DNA of 64,000 nucleotides from Bacillus sp. ISL-37 (GCF_018613315.1 NZ_JAGGQL010000004.1:85897-149896), one strand, 5' to 3'; counted from the stretch's first letter, positions 25,672-34,386 are shown. Notes: a model not told the origin generated them from the sequence alone. Numbers and translations are program-made.

Positions 25672-25854
25672 ATGGAACTAACATATTATTACTGCTATTC
25701 GCCTAACTTGTATCAGTTTTTGCGTGAAAAAGGCCAGCGATTCATTTGCACGGGGCTGAACGAGAACACGCATAAGAAGTTTTGGCAATACGCCAGGACG
25801 CCGGAGCTTGATCGATTATTAGACGTGTGGCAGGCGCAGAAACCGACCCGATAA
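25672..25854 (+). CDS. DUF5659-like small phage protein
   Basis: 60 residues matching the pattern of DUF5659: YYCYSPNLYQFLREKGQRFICTGLNENTHKKFWQYARTPELDRLLDVW. Such proteins are common in Firmicute phages near replication genes; their function is unknown. It starts 2 bp after the nuclease stop, so they are co-translated. Confidence 0.7.
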   Translation: MELTYYYCYSPNLYQFLREKGQRFICTGLNENTHKKFWQYARTPELDRLLDVWQAQKPTR

Positions 25855-25883
25855 GTTGAAATTATTTATGTGGAGGCGTTTGT

Positions 25884-26306
25884 ATGGGCGAGGAGCAAAG
25901 CAAGCTGGTCAGCGAGGTCTTGCGTCAAAAGGATTACGTTCTAAATAAGAACAACGGCATAGGTTACGCGCCGATTCCGCACAATATCTATCGGAAGTTG
26001 TTGCCGCAACTAAAAGCGAAATACGACGGCCAGACAGCGCGTGATTGCCTGTTTCTATACGGATATTTCCAAGCGAATGTTAACGGTCAGAGCGAAGGCA
26101 GCGCGTATATGTGGGCGTTTCCTAACGTAGTCCAAATCGCAGAGGATACCGGCATTCATAAGGATCGCATAAAAGGGCTCGTTGATATTCTTGAAAGCGA
26201 AGGCCTGTTGGTATCGCGGAGGATTCCGTGGTATGGGCATACGAAGAAGATGTATATGCCGTTCTACATGCCAAGAAAGTTGCCCGATTCCTACGAGCGG
26301 GAATGA
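25884..26306 (+). CDS. Winged-helix replication-type protein
   Basis: 140 residues. IPHNIYRKLLPQLKAKYDGQTARDCLFLYGYFQANVN, then a winged helix NVVQIAEDTGIHKDRIKGLVDILESEGLLVSRRIPWYGHTKKMYMPFY. This resembles the N-terminal DNA-binding domain of phage and plasmid replication initiators (RepA_N/DnaD-like). The last codons overlap the first of three 24-bp iterons, and AT-rich DNA follows, which supports an origin-binding role. No helicase loader or polymerase gene is present, so host enzymes would be used. Confidence 0.6.
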   Translation: MGEEQSKLVSEVLRQKDYVLNKNNGIGYAPIPHNIYRKLLPQLKAKYDGQTARDCLFLYGYFQANVNGQSEGSAYMWAFPNVVQIAEDTGIHKDRIKGLVDILESEGLLVSRRIPWYGHTKKMYMPFYMPRKLPDSYERE

Positions 26307-26396
26307 ATCAATTCCTGTTAGCGGGAATCAATCAATTCCTATAAGCGGGAATATAATAATAACGAATTAATAACAACGAATTAATAAGAATAAACA
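26287..26396 (+). other. Candidate replication origin: three iterons plus AT-rich unwinding region
   Basis: ATTCCTNNNAGCGGGAAT occurs three times with a 24-bp period (26287, 26311 and 26335). Each copy is itself a weak inverted repeat (ATTCC/GGAAT). It is followed at 26353-26396 by almost pure A/T with AACGAATTAATAA twice. This layout, at the end of a winged-helix gene, matches theta-type plasmid and phage origins. Confidence 0.55.
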
Positions 26397-26398
26397 TT

Positions 26399-26479
26399 GT
26401 GATTAAATCGTTCGCAAGCTCACTAATTAATCACTGTGACGATAAAGAATAAAAGATATTCGATAAAGTACTTTGTCGA
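26399..26479. promoter_or_regulatory. Two inverted repeats downstream of the candidate origin
   Basis: GTGATTAA (26399-26406) pairs with TTAATCAC (26427-26434). TCGATAAAGTACTTTGTCGA (26460-26479) is a 20-bp palindrome with one mismatched pair. Both lie between the origin candidate and the packaging genes and may be operators for late or packaging genes. A short GCGCC/GGCGC hairpin with TTATTTT follows at 26520-26539. Confidence 0.45.
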
Positions 26480-26560
26480 TAAGAACTTATATAAAAGAAT
26501 AAGAGCGTAAGACTGTGGCGCCCTGAACCGGCGCTTATTTTGCGTAAAGGAGGATGAACG

Positions 26561-26950
26561 ATGGGATTAAAACGATTGGAAGCCGAACATTTATTGGCGA
26601 TTAAGTATCTCGCATTGCCTAAGCGTGGAGGCCTGACGTTTCAGCAAATAGCGGACGAATGTGGCGTACATTTAAACTCGATTGGTAACTGGCGTAAGGA
26701 CCCGTTATTCGAACGTGAGTTAAAGCGTGAGATTGTGCGAAACACACAGAATCGATTGCCAGAGCTAATGGAGGCGATGATTGACCACGCTATTAAAGAC
26801 GGTAATGCTGCCGGTGCTAAGCTTATCTTGCAAGCGAATGATATGCTCACTGATCGCGTTGAGGTTAATGCGGAAATAAAAGACGGCAGGGACATCGATG
26901 ATATAAAGGCGCGACTGGCACGCTATAAGGGCGAGCACACATCGGAGTAA
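26561..26950 (+). CDS. phBC6A51-family HTH protein, probable terminase small subunit
   Basis: 129 residues of the phBC6A51 HTH family (PF13022 type). The helix-turn-helix is GLTFQQIADECGVHLNSIGNWRKDPLFERELKREIV, followed by a helical region (LPELMEAMIDHAIKDGNAAGAKLILQAND) that fits an oligomerisation domain. Proteins of this kind precede large terminases in Bacillus phages and are likely the DNA-recognition subunit. Here terL lies 1.6 kb further on, separated by a reverse-strand recombinase. AAAGGAGG is the ribosome binding site. Confidence 0.75.
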   Translation: MGLKRLEAEHLLAIKYLALPKRGGLTFQQIADECGVHLNSIGNWRKDPLFERELKREIVRNTQNRLPELMEAMIDHAIKDGNAAGAKLILQANDMLTDRVEVNAEIKDGRDIDDIKARLARYKGEHTSE

Positions 26951-27472
26951 TAAGCGGATATATTATAGTAGGAACTGGTTTAGCGGAAGGGAATGCGAAT
27001 GTAAATCGGTGTGAATACGGATAAGGCTGCGAATAGTATTCGTACCCTTTACATCGGCTGCGGGTTCCTGGCGCGTGCCTACCCGGAACTTTTCGGAAGC
27101 GGGCAGCGCATTATGCAGTATCTTATGCAAGACGGCAGGATAATACGGAATAACTGAACGTTGATTTAACGCTATTTATCGAATGCATAAACGGAAGGTG
27201 TTTCGTTCACATTTAATGAATGCTTGTTAACGTTGATTTAATAACGTTTGTATTCTTTATCGAAAGTAACAAAAGTGAATTGTGTTTCATTCGATAATCA
27301 CTTTTTTGTATGCGATATTCACTTCGGAAGGGGTACGGAAGGGGGTCGCCCCTTCCGTCTCTCCGCATCTAGTGTCGGAAAAATCAGCGTATCAAAAATA
27401 ACTTTGGCTTTATCGCAGTAAAGCGGGCTGCCTACCGAATGCCTAACGGTAGGACACACCGCACAACGTAAA
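26951..27472. other. Non-coding interval between the TerS-like gene and the recombinase, rich in repeats and hairpins
   Basis: No gene seen. It holds two direct copies of AACGTTGATTTAA (near 27161 and 27231), each followed by a TTTATCGAA motif; a terminator-like stem AAAAGTGA (27271-27278) with TCACTTTT (27298-27305) and more T; and a perfect 10-bp stem ACGGAAGGGG (27335-27344) with CCCCTTCCGT (27349-27358) around GTCG. Its place between terS and terL makes it a candidate for the packaging site. Confidence 0.5.
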
Positions 27473-27475
27473 AAA

Positions 27476-27497
27476 AGACGCCAGCACGGCGCCTACA
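27476..27497 (-). terminator. Terminator after the reverse-strand recombinase
   Basis: On the reverse strand GGCGCC pairs with GGCGTC (one G-U) around GTGCT, followed by seven T. It overlaps the stop codon. Confidence 0.65.
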
Positions 27498-28044
27498 AGT
27501 TGATATTCGCATATACTTCGTCGATACGATCCTGGTTAATTCCGATGTACTTCAGCGTTACAGATTGCGACGAATGATTAAAAATCGACTGAAGCAACGC
27601 CAGATCGGTTCCGTTGTTATACGCATGGTAGCCGAAAGACTTGCGCATGGTGTGCGTACCAATGGCGCCAATTTTATCCGCAACGCCAGCCCGGTTAGCA
27701 GCGTCGTTCAGTATTCGATACGCAGCTACGCGACTAATCGGCTGGTTAGCGCCTTTACGTGATTTGAATACGTATTCCTCGTCGGTTGCATCAGCGGGAA
27801 TAAGCTGCTTAACGGAGGTCTTTATCGATTGGTTGAAGATAAAGCGCTTGGGCTTGCCGGTTTTGGTTTCCCGAATGACAATTGAATCCTTGGCGCGTAT
27901 GTCGCCGACTTTAAGCTTTAGTATATCGCTGATTCTTAAGCCGGAATTGATTCCGAATATAAACAGCAGTAAGTCGCGGCCGTGAAGGGCTTTTTTCATT
28001 GCGTTAATATGGTGGACGTCACGAATCGGCTGAACTTCATTCAC
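27493..28044 (-). CDS. Second tyrosine recombinase (catalytic domain only)
   Basis: 183 residues, essentially the catalytic domain of a XerC/D-like recombinase without the usual N-terminal core-binding domain. Arg in NSGLRISDIL, Lys in TKTGKPKRF, HxxR in GTHTMRKSFGYH, His in FNHSSQ and Tyr in LKYIGI are all present, so it should be active. It is transcribed against all surrounding packaging genes from its own strong promoter. GTG at 28044 has GGAG 8 nt upstream. Recombinases near terminase genes occur in other Bacillus phages, with unclear roles. Confidence 0.85.
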   Translation of the reverse strand: MNEVQPIRDVHHINAMKKALHGRDLLLFIFGINSGLRISDILKLKVGDIRAKDSIVIRETKTGKPKRFIFNQSIKTSVKQLIPADATDEEYVFKSRKGANQPISRVAAYRILNDAANRAGVADKIGAIGTHTMRKSFGYHAYNNGTDLALLQSIFNHSSQSVTLKYIGINQDRIDEVYANINL

Positions 28045-28061
28045 GAATATCACTCCGTTTT

Positions 28062-28114
28062 CGATAAGTTACATTCAGTATAACTACTAAAATATGGAAC
28101 GTCAACACTTATCG
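28062..28114 (-). promoter_or_regulatory. Promoter of the second recombinase inside an inverted repeat
   Basis: Reverse-strand TTGACG (28105-28100), 17-bp spacer and TATACT (28082-28077). The promoter is bracketed by CGATAAGT (28062-28069) and its complement ACTTATCG (28107-28114). The half-site resembles that of the palindrome at 26460-26479. Confidence 0.65.
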
Positions 28115-28203
28115 TAAGCCTAGCGGTAGAAGTTAATATTTAGGTGAACGGAAGGAGAATGTAGCTTTTTGTCGTATTTATATGACGAAAGGTGGTGTGA
28201 TTA

Positions 28204-28500
28204 ATGATTGTATATGACCTAGAGGTTCTAACGGCGGACGATAACCTTGTAACCTTTGACAGGGGATACCTTTATCATCATAACGATGAGGACTTTCAAT
28301 CGTGGGAAGTTGAGCTATTGTTAACAAATGATGATTCTCTTATCCAATCTCTAATGGACAAACAAGAACATGTAAAATTAAAAATGGGCACTACCAACGG
28401 CCAAAGTTTCATTGGAATGTCGTTAATAACAAAGTATAAATTCGGGCCATTGGGTTCGGAAGTTCTCTTAACTGGTAGCGGAGAATTAAGAGAAGTTTAA
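28204..28500 (+). CDS. Phage protein, unknown function
   Basis: 98 residues with a beta-rich pattern (MIVYDLEVLTADDNLVTFDRGYLYHH... VKLKMGTTNGQSFIGMSLITKYKF). AAAGGTGGTG precedes the start. Codon use is more AT-rich than the terminase that follows, which suggests a later insertion. A hairpin with TTTTTTATTTT follows its stop (28513-28535). Confidence 0.55.
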   Translation: MIVYDLEVLTADDNLVTFDRGYLYHHNDEDFQSWEVELLLTNDDSLIQSLMDKQEHVKLKMGTTNGQSFIGMSLITKYKFGPLGSEVLLTGSGELREV

Positions 28501-28558
28501 GTTTAATTAGTCACTCTTTGAGTGGCTTTTTTATTTTCCGGAAAAGGAGGCAGACAAC

Positions 28559-30337
28559 ATGGCGTGGGTTAATAACCGATGGCTAACGAAAAAAGAGCGG
28601 CAAGAACTAATTGCAAGCACTGGCGAATTAATCGACGCGATGCTGGCTGCCGAAACAAGGGGCGGATTATCACCGGTTGAGTACGAGGAACTTGATGATT
28701 TAATTTCAGAAAAGGAACGGCTCGAGCGCATCCATAAAGCCGAAGAGGACTTGCTGTACTTCGCGTTAGAATACTTTTCGGACTCGCGCAATCCAGGTAA
28801 TTCCGGCAACTGGGACGGCTTCGATCTCGAAAATGCTGAAGACGCACCGGAGTTTCACCAGGAAATTTGCGGAAGTATTGACGAAGTATCAAACGTTAGG
28901 CGGAACGCTAAAATAGCACGTGCAGCGCCCAGGTCACACGGTAAATCTTCGTATTTATCAAAGGCGGCGCCATTGCGCGAAGTCTGTTACAGAAAGCGCA
29001 AGTACATCATTCTAATATCGGAAACGCCTTCGGTATCCGAGCCGAACCTCGAATGGCTAGCGACGCAACTGAAGAACAATGAGAAGTTAAGAGCCGATTT
29101 TGGTCCGCTACTTTCGCCAAAACAGCAAATGAATCCGAAAGACAATACGACGTCATTTATCGCATGGGAGTCCGAAGCTAATGGCGGTCAAAAACTGCTG
29201 ACGATGGTTCAGGCGGCTTCAACCGGTCAGGCATTACGTGGCCGAAATTGGAACGGTGTGCGTCCGGATTTAATTATCGGGGATGACCTTGAAGACATCA
29301 AAACGAATGCAGCTACGAAGGAATTACGTGAAAAATTAAAGGACTGGTTCAGTCAGACGGTTATGCCACTGGGTGATGCGAAAGGTGAAAAGACAGCATT
29401 TATCGTAATGGGAACCGTCGTTCATGAATCGAGCTTACTTAACGACTTAATTAAAAACCGTCCCGACTTTCAATCGAAGAAATATCGGGCGCTAATTGAA
29501 GAACCGGATCGTATGGACTTATGGGATCAGTGTAAAGCGATTTACTTAAGCGACCAAATCCCGATAAATGAACGCGAGATAAAGGCTCGAGAGTTTTACG
29601 AAACCAACAAAACGGAAATGAACGCCGGTGCTGTCGTTTTGTGGCCGGAAGTGCAGCCGTTATGGAAGCTTCTAACGTGGAAATGGGCGAACGGGTCGAA
29701 AGCCTTTAATACGGAGTATCAGAACGAACCGAGGGACGAAGAGAGCGCTATTTTCCATCCGGAATCATTCCGGTACTTCGACGAATCCGATCTGTTTGAC
29801 GAAAGCGGCCGTCCTTTACCGTTAGATTATTACGCGTTTTGGGACGTTGCTGCCGGAAAGAGCTCGCGGGCGGACTATAACGCTATTGTAACCATAGCAA
29901 GAAACCGACGAACCGGAGTCATTTATATCGTTGATGCATGGGCGAAAAAATGCCAAGCTCACGTTGCTCTGGATACAGCAGTTGAAAAAATAAAAGAATA
30001 CGGACATACCATTTTCGCAGTTGAAACAATCGGAGTCGGACATGACATGTACCGTCAGTTACGAGAAAGGCTCTTGAAAGAGAGAATATATGGAACGAAG
30101 TTAAAGCCGGTTCCATACCACGGAACCAAGAAAGAAAAACGTATCGAGGCATTAGAACCGCTTTGTGAGAGCGGTTTTTTGCGTTTCAAGAAACACCATA
30201 GCCTGCTTCTCGAACAACTAGAACAATTCCCGAATGGACAGCATGACGACCTTCCGGATGCTTGTTCCGGAGTTGTTGACTTAATTGGGGCTCGAAAGTC
30301 GAGAAGAATTTTCAAAACAAAGCCAGAAGGATTGTAA
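28559..30337 (+). CDS. terL: Terminase large subunit
   Basis: 592-residue motor that pumps DNA into proheads and cuts the concatemer. ATPase: Walker A AAPRSHGKSSYL (about 121-132), Walker B DLIIGDDLED (about 238-246), coupling MGTVVHESS. Nuclease: FWDVAAGKS (first acidic residue near 428), AVETIGVG and HDDLPDAC near the C-terminus. The N-terminal 95 residues are helical and charged. AAAAGGAGG precedes ATG. A strong terminator-like hairpin lies inside the gene near codon 533. Confidence 0.95.
   Translation: MAWVNNRWLTKKERQELIASTGELIDAMLAAETRGGLSPVEYEELDDLISEKERLERIHKAEEDLLYFALEYFSDSRNPGNSGNWDGFDLENAEDAPEFHQEICGSIDEVSNVRRNAKIARAAPRSHGKSSYLSKAAPLREVCYRKRKYIILISETPSVSEPNLEWLATQLKNNEKLRADFGPLLSPKQQMNPKDNTTSFIAWESEANGGQKLLTMVQAASTGQALRGRNWNGVRPDLIIGDDLEDIKTNAATKELREKLKDWFSQTVMPLGDAKGEKTAFIVMGTVVHESSLLNDLIKNRPDFQSKKYRALIEEPDRMDLWDQCKAIYLSDQIPINEREIKAREFYETNKTEMNAGAVVLWPEVQPLWKLLTWKWANGSKAFNTEYQNEPRDEESAIFHPESFRYFDESDLFDESGRPLPLDYYAFWDVAAGKSSRADYNAIVTIARNRRTGVIYIVDAWAKKCQAHVALDTAVEKIKEYGHTIFAVETIGVGHDMYRQLRERLLKERIYGTKLKPVPYHGTKKEKRIEALEPLCESGFLRFKKHHSLLLEQLEQFPNGQHDDLPDACSGVVDLIGARKSRRIFKTKPEGL
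30156..30180 (+). terminator. Terminator-like hairpin inside terL
   Basis: AACCGCT (30156-30162) and AGCGGTT (30070+100 to 30176) form a 7-bp GC-rich stem with a TTGTGAG loop, directly followed by T up to 30180. It lies in the coding sequence and encodes EPLCESGF, so it may be coincidental. Confidence 0.4.
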
Positions 30338-30353
30338 ATAAGGAGGTGCGGAT

Positions 30354-31826
30354 TTGAGTTTATTTGTTAAGGGTGATTATTTTCCACCGGAAGACCATTT
30401 GGAACGCATTGAGAAATATCGAAGAAATAAACACATAATCAAGGGAAATCACGACTTGATTTTCAATAACCCGTATTTAAACGGGAATCAACAGCAGGCA
30501 GTTTTTATTGCTTCGAATTTACCAGGAACAATTGTTAAAAAGTCAGCCGATTTCCTATTCGGCGAAAACCCGGTATATAGTGCAGGCAAGGACGACTCTT
30601 CAGCAGAACAGCAAGCGATAGAGCGAATAGTTGGGGAGAATGACTTAGATATAACCAATTACGAATCTGCATTAGGAAACTCTTATCGTGGTGATTCCTT
30701 TTATAAAATCAGGTGGGGTCAAAGGTACGGAGGGAAACTTCCGGAATCCCAAGACCCATATCGAGTGTTTATTGAAGCTCAAAAGGCCGAATATGTAATA
30801 CCTGAAACATTACCGGGTGATGGAACAAGTATCTACGCTTACCATATTGCCGTTCCGGTGGTTATAGAAAACACTGCCGATCAGGAATGGATTTTGAACG
30901 TTGAGTCTCACTATCCAGGTCGTATTGAGTATTCGAAATATACGATAACTCCGTTTAATCATTCTCGATATGAGAACGCGTATACAGAGTGGAAGATTGT
31001 TGACGAATTAATCAGCGAAAGGCGAAGCGTTGATACAGGAGTTCCGTTTCCGCTAATCGTCCATATTCCGAATTACTCTACAGATGATGACTGGCAAGGT
31101 ATCGATGATATAAGCGAAAATGAATCTATATTTTCAGAGATTGATAATCGCCTTAGTAAAATCGCAGAGATTCTCGACAAACATAGTGACCCGGCGATGG
31201 CAGTTCCTGCTGGTACACTAGGTGAGGATGAAAAAGGAGAACCGATTTTCCATGCCGGACGCGATAAGATATTCGAGGTCGCAGATAAGTCAGAAGTCAT
31301 TCCACAATATATAACTTGGAATGGACAACTTGACGCAGCGTTTAAAGAATTAGAGTTGTTACTTGATCACCTGCTAATCGTTTCAGAATTGCCTCCGGTT
31401 GCGTTAGGTAAGACTGACAGCGGAACGTCGGGCGCCTCAGGATTATCGATTAAATGGAGAATGAATTCCTTATTAGCGAAGATTAATCGGAAAAGGCAGT
31501 ATTACAACAAAGGACTAAAACAAGTGATTTTGGTTGCACAGTTATTAGAACATGCTAAATCTGATAGAAAGCCAAATTACGAAATCACAGTACCTAAAAT
31601 CCAGTTTAAGGACGGCCTACCTGACGACGACATGGAGCAGGCGACAATCAAGCAGATTCGCACAGGCGGTCGCTCAACTCAATCGCAGTTATCGGCGATT
31701 ATGGAGCTTAATAACTGCACGGAAGAACAGGCGCGTATTGAACTCGACCGTATTCGCGAAGAGGAAAAAGCGGCTAGTTTCGTAGACTCTAGCGTATTCA
31801 ATTCGGAGGAAGGCGGCGATGAATAA
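30354..31826 (+). CDS. Portal protein (SPP1 gp6-like family)
   Basis: 490 residues; forms the dodecameric ring through which DNA enters the head. Features of the family: an early HIIKGNHDLIFNNPYLN, TIVKKSADFLFGENPVY, then PFPLIVHIPNYSTDDDWQGIDDI, a long central helix and SELPPVALGKTDSGTSGASGLSIKWRMNSLLAKI. TTG start with AAGGAGGTG upstream. Overlaps the next gene by one base (TAATG), so the two are coupled. Confidence 0.9.
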   Translation: MSLFVKGDYFPPEDHLERIEKYRRNKHIIKGNHDLIFNNPYLNGNQQQAVFIASNLPGTIVKKSADFLFGENPVYSAGKDDSSAEQQAIERIVGENDLDITNYESALGNSYRGDSFYKIRWGQRYGGKLPESQDPYRVFIEAQKAEYVIPETLPGDGTSIYAYHIAVPVVIENTADQEWILNVESHYPGRIEYSKYTITPFNHSRYENAYTEWKIVDELISERRSVDTGVPFPLIVHIPNYSTDDDWQGIDDISENESIFSEIDNRLSKIAEILDKHSDPAMAVPAGTLGEDEKGEPIFHAGRDKIFEVADKSEVIPQYITWNGQLDAAFKELELLLDHLLIVSELPPVALGKTDSGTSGASGLSIKWRMNSLLAKINRKRQYYNKGLKQVILVAQLLEHAKSDRKPNYEITVPKIQFKDGLPDDDMEQATIKQIRTGGRSTQSQLSAIMELNNCTEEQARIELDRIREEEKAASFVDSSVFNSEEGGDE

Positions 31827-32683
31827 TGCTTACGTCGCCCGGCCCGAATTATAACTACGACGTAGAGGAAGTCGTCAGAGCTTACGAAAAAGCAATCGAT
31901 GCTATTTTGCGAGAGTTAGAGCGTATCGACTTGACGAATTTCCAACGCGCTAACGCCCTGGCAACGCTGAAGTCCATTTCGGAAATACTCGCCGAACTGA
32001 ACGAGCAAGCCGGTAAACTGGCGCAGGAAAGAGTCGAAAAGGCAACCCGCGACGGAGTCATTCGCGCATTGATTTCGCTTGAAGTTGCAGCTTCGGTTGT
32101 TGAAGCGGAAAAGATTGTCGCGTTTAACCGGCTAAACAAAGAAATGGTCGCTGCGGCAGTCGCCGACACACAGGCGGACTTATTGGCGGTCACGCAGAAC
32201 ATCGAAAAGAAAGTACGCGCTGCTGTGCGACAGGCTACGGCGGAGGCAATGCGAAACAACTTGCCGAGAGGTATTAACGCCAGTGATCCGATTAGGCGGG
32301 CAATACTAGCCGACTTACGGAAGACGCTTGGCGATTCGGTTAATACCGGAATTATTGACGCAGCAGGCCGCCGATGGAAACCAACGACCTACGTAGACGT
32401 TTTAGTGCGCACGAAAATGATGCAAGCGCATAAGGAAGCAACGATTAACGAAGCGGTGCCACGCGGAGCAGTCTACGGAATCATCAGCAAACACGGCGCC
32501 AAAGATGCGTGCCGAAATTACGAAGGTAAAATCGTAAAGCTTGACCGAAGCGCTGAAGGTAATTATCCGTATATTTACGACTTACCAAAGCGCGAAATAT
32601 TTCATCCGTATTGCAAGCACGTCGTTTCGCCTTTTAGACGAATCGACCGTTTGCCTGCGGATATTCAACAAGCTAATACGTGA
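31826..32683 (+). CDS. Minor capsid / head morphogenesis protein
   Basis: 285 residues of the Phage_min_cap2 type. The N-terminal 150 residues are alpha-helical and Ala-rich. The C-terminal domain has TYVDVLVRTKMMQAHKEATINEA, a lone Cys in KDACRNYEGKIV, and IFHPYCKHVVSPF, typical of minor head proteins that bind the portal and may be carried into the host with the DNA. Coupled to the portal gene. Confidence 0.85.
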   Translation: MLTSPGPNYNYDVEEVVRAYEKAIDAILRELERIDLTNFQRANALATLKSISEILAELNEQAGKLAQERVEKATRDGVIRALISLEVAASVVEAEKIVAFNRLNKEMVAAAVADTQADLLAVTQNIEKKVRAAVRQATAEAMRNNLPRGINASDPIRRAILADLRKTLGDSVNTGIIDAAGRRWKPTTYVDVLVRTKMMQAHKEATINEAVPRGAVYGIISKHGAKDACRNYEGKIVKLDRSAEGNYPYIYDLPKREIFHPYCKHVVSPFRRIDRLPADIQQANT

Positions 32684-32755
32684 CCTGGCGAACGTCTTTA
32701 AAAGTCGCAAATACCGGGGCGTTGCCCGTTAAAAACGAAGGAGGAGAAATTGATT

Positions 32756-33349
32756 ATGAAAAAACTATTGCCTTTGAATTTACAGTTATTCGCTGAAGAA
32801 AATACACCGTCTGACGAGACGAAAAAACCGGAAGAGAACCATAAAGAGCATATGATTCCTAAGTCAAGATTTGATGAAGTGAATCAGCGATATAAGGAGA
32901 TTCAAGCTCAAATGGATCAATTCCTCGCTGAAAAAACAGCTGCAGAGAAAAAATCCCAAGAAGAGCAAGGTAAATTCCAAGAGCTTTACGAATCCACTTC
33001 AAAAGAATTCAGCGAAGTTAAATCACAATTCGAAAGCGCGCAGAATCGCGCAAAAGAATTGGAAGGTGTAGTCAATTCGTTGCTCACAACAAAGTTAGAA
33101 GGAATTTCGGAAGATTTTCATGATTTAATTCCTGAGAATCTTACGCCGGAAGGTAAACTCGATTGGATTAACAAAGCAGAGGCGAAAGGTTTATTCGGAA
33201 AGCAAGCTCAGCAACCTGTGGGGGAAATGACAAACGGCAATGAATACGTCGGCGGAATTACCAAAGAGCAGTTTGAAGGGATGTCCTATGGACAAAGAAA
33301 CAAACTTTATGCAACCAACCCGGAACTATACAAGAAATTAAGTAGGTAG
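32756..33349 (+). CDS. Capsid scaffolding protein (DUF4355-like)
   Basis: About 197 residues. After a short LPLNLQLFAEE start, typical of phage scaffold proteins, residues 25-115 form a long charged coiled coil (SRFDEVNQRYKEIQAQMDQFLAEKTAAEKKSQEEQGKF). The C-terminus (GGITKEQFEGMSYGQRNKLYATNPELYKKL) is the usual capsid-binding end. It directly precedes the major capsid gene. ATG is preferred over the TTG two codons upstream because of the GGAGGAG spacing. Confidence 0.88.
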   Translation: MKKLLPLNLQLFAEENTPSDETKKPEENHKEHMIPKSRFDEVNQRYKEIQAQMDQFLAEKTAAEKKSQEEQGKFQELYESTSKEFSEVKSQFESAQNRAKELEGVVNSLLTTKLEGISEDFHDLIPENLTPEGKLDWINKAEAKGLFGKQAQQPVGEMTNGNEYVGGITKEQFEGMSYGQRNKLYATNPELYKKLSR

Positions 33350-33404
33350 TTATTGACTGCCTATTTTTTATTAACAAAAAACAAAAACAAGGAGTGTTTA
33401 ACAA

Positions 33405-34226
33405 ATGGCACAAACAAAATTAGCAAACTTAGTAAACCCTCAAGTAATGGCAGACATGATTTCCGCATCTTTACCAAAGAAAATCAAGTTCTCGCCGTTG
33501 GCAAGGTTCGACGATACCCTAGTTGGTCAGGCTGGCGACACTATCACAATCCCTAAATTCGGGTATATCGGGGACGCTGACGATTTAACAGAAGGAGTAG
33601 CGATGGGAACGGTTGTACTTTCTGCCACTACTCAATCAGCAACAATTAAACAAGCAGGTAAAGCTGTTGAGATCACTGATAAAGCAGCACTTTCTGGCTA
33701 CGGCGATCCTGTCGGAGAAGCAGAGAAGCAATTGGAAATGTCTATCTCTTCGAAAGTTGATAACGATTGTGTGGCCGCGCTTAACGGAGCGACGTTAGTG
33801 CATGATGCTTCAGCTGCTGCAATCTCATACAACAGTGTTGTAGATGCAGTCGACAAATTTGAAGAAGAAGACGATGAGCAAAAAATCCTGTTCATCCACT
33901 CACTTCAAAAAGGAACTTTGCGTAAAGATCCTGATTTTATCGCTAATGTACCAAACGCTTATATGTCGGGCGTAATTGGAGAACTTGCCGGTTGCCAAGT
34001 GGTCGCAAGTAATAAAGTACCTAAAGTTTCTGACGGTGCTGGCGGCTTCAAGTACGAAAATCTGATTGTTAAACCAGGCGCCTTGGCTATCTATTTGAAG
34101 AAGGACGTCGAAGTAGAAACTGACCGTGACATCCTTGCTAAAACAACTGTTATCTCCGCAGACGAGCATTATGTAGCGGCTTTAGAAGATGAGTCTAAGG
34201 TAGTCAAACTAGTTACTAAAGCCTAA
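33405..34226 (+). CDS. Major capsid protein (N4-gp56-like family)
   Basis: 273 residues. QTKLANLVNPQVMADMISASLPKKIKFSPLARFDDTLVGQAGDTITIPKFGYIGDADDLTEG is characteristic of the N4-gp56/HK97-fold capsid group found in Bacillus siphophages. The central helix (GEAEKQLEMSISSKVDNDCVAALNGA) and C-terminal AIYLKKDVEVETDRD fit the HK97 fold. Follows the scaffold gene and has AAGGAGTG upstream. Confidence 0.92.
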   Translation: MAQTKLANLVNPQVMADMISASLPKKIKFSPLARFDDTLVGQAGDTITIPKFGYIGDADDLTEGVAMGTVVLSATTQSATIKQAGKAVEITDKAALSGYGDPVGEAEKQLEMSISSKVDNDCVAALNGATLVHDASAAAISYNSVVDAVDKFEEEDDEQKILFIHSLQKGTLRKDPDFIANVPNAYMSGVIGELAGCQVVASNKVPKVSDGAGGFKYENLIVKPGALAIYLKKDVEVETDRDILAKTTVISADEHYVAALEDESKVVKLVTKA

Positions 34227-34244
34227 TAAGTAGGAGGTGTTTTT

Positions 34245-34367
34245 GTGCTACTAAGAAGGCGTCATAATGAAACCTTTGTAGAACAACCACAGGAAACAAA
34301 ACAAAAACCGAAGCAAAAGTCGGAGGCAAAACCGAAGAAATCGGCCGCAAAAACCTCCGGTAAATAA
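34245..34367 (+). CDS. 40-residue Lys-rich phage peptide
   Basis: GTG start with AGGAGGTG 6 nt upstream. The product is RRR near the N-terminus, then a KPKQKSEAKPKKSAAKTSGK tail. Small Lys-rich proteins in the same place, between the major capsid and connector genes, are frequent in Bacillus phages. Function unknown. Confidence 0.55.
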   Translation: MLLRRRHNETFVEQPQETKQKPKQKSEAKPKKSAAKTSGK

Positions 34368-34386
34368 TAAACGGAGGTGAGCGATT

